A DNA stretch of 6,783 nucleotides from Planctomycetaceae bacterium (GTDB lineage Bacteria; Planctomycetota; Planctomycetia; Pirellulales; Thermoguttaceae): assembly GCA_031282385.1 (NCBI GenBank), contig JAITDV010000399.1:1-6783 (forward strand), written 5' to 3'. This document shows positions 6,461 through 6,783 of this stretch, piece by piece. A program made the position numbers and the translations under genes. Under the pieces are notes generated by a model, which saw only the letters and a list, made by a program, of their open reading frames with translations, did no database searches and was not told the origin of the DNA. Each line of letters opens with the position of its first letter. The first letter of the stretch is position 1.

Positions 6461-6619
6461 AACTTCTAAAAACCTATTTTTTACTGAATTATCGAAATTT
6501 TCAAGATTGGCAAGTTTAGACAATAAATTTATTTATCCACGAATTGACATAAATTTGCACAAATTATTTAATTCGTGATCATTCGTGAAAATTCGGGTCA
6601 AAATGAGTTTTTAGAAGTT
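6461..6619. repeat. 159-bp palindromic repeat element with perfect 13-bp ends
   Basis: It is bounded by AACTTCTAAAAAC (6461-6473) and its exact complement GTTTTTAGAAGTT (6607-6619), with weaker complementarity continuing inward. A nested inverted repeat CACGAATT/AATTCGTG lies at 6538-6545 and 6570-6577, followed by further TTCGTG/ATTCG units. I recall similar tandem CACGAAT/ATTCGTG palindromes as dispersed intergenic repeats in several bacteria. No coding capacity. The left 17 bp recur at 1439-1455. It sits 110 bp past the GNAT stop and just before copy C. Confidence 0.7.
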
Positions 6620-6627
6620 CCCTAAAG

Positions 6628-6667
6628 TAGACCTTTTCGCTAACCTGTAGGAGACCACCCCTGACCC
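6628..6667 (+). repeat. Left end of the GC-rich MITE-like repeat (copy C), truncated
   Basis: After TA (6628-6629), positions 6630-6667 match the left end of copy B (3969-4006) with one difference in 38 bp, then similarity stops abruptly just before the first hairpin would begin. It is in the same orientation as copies A and B. It is either an internally deleted copy or the scar of a later rearrangement. Confidence 0.75.
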
Positions 6668-6783
6668 TAATACTGCTATAATTTTTCGTATCTATTGTTT
6701 TATCATTATTTAAGTCGATACTTAAAATTTTTCTTGTAATTGGTGTTTTATTTTATTTCTTGGTTCTTTCATGCGTGGAAATT
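6668..6783 (+). promoter_or_regulatory. Possible promoter region at the right edge
   Basis: TGCTATAAT (6674-6682) is a perfect extended -10 element on the + strand, without a good -35. Downstream is an inverted repeat TTTAAGT/ACTTAAA (6709-6715 and 6720-6726) with a 4-nt loop, placed where an operator could lie. No gene begins before the window ends. In DNA this AT-rich a chance match is quite likely. Confidence 0.3.

Noticed and set aside
6533..6541. DnaA-box-like TTATCCACG
   Set aside because: A single 8-of-9 match inside a palindromic repeat, with no cluster of boxes or replication genes.

Overview
The window is AT-rich bacterial DNA (about one third G+C by eye, not computed). It carries four convincing protein genes and at least two families of short, palindromic, non-coding repeats. 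The best lineage guess is a low-G+C member of the Planctomycetes. This rests on my recollection that the glutamine-amidotransferase-like protein (glycine at the nucleophile position), the PAP2 protein ending in an HYLSQ motif, and the GNAT protein resemble forms common in that phylum. It is inference; no database was consulted.

Layout. Positions 1-106 are the right half of a GC-rich mobile repeat (copy A). Next comes a leftward hen1 gene (123-1427) for a bacterial Hen1-type RNA 3'-terminal 2'-O-methyltransferase. A 451-bp gap follows, holding a repeat end and a strong rho-independent terminator. That terminator ends a leftward class I glutamine amidotransferase / peptidase C26-like gene (1879-2664), which has a clear Shine-Dalgarno site and an extended -10 promoter. 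A 1.3-kb stretch with no credible gene (2699-3966) leads to a complete 191-bp copy of the repeat (copy B, 3969-4159). After a further 350 bp come two rightward genes: a PAP2-superfamily membrane protein (4508-5776) and, 17 bp later, a GNAT acetyltransferase (5794-6351). The window closes with a second palindromic repeat (6461-6619), the left end of a third copy of the first repeat (copy C, 6630-6667), and a short promoter-like region.

How the parts relate. Genes left of about 3.1 kb run leftward and genes to the right run rightward. The + strand switches from strongly C-over-G to G-over-C at about 3120, so the long intergenic region is a divergence point. Each gene pair lies between successive same-orientation copies of the GC-rich repeat. 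Hen1 is an RNA-repair enzyme that normally works with the Pnkp end-healing/sealing protein, but no Pnkp gene is visible here. PAP2 and GNAT are probably co-transcribed; I see no evidence for a shared pathway. The most novel material is the repeat family: terminal inverted repeats, TA (or TTAA) flanks and three consecutive hairpins, which is MITE-like.
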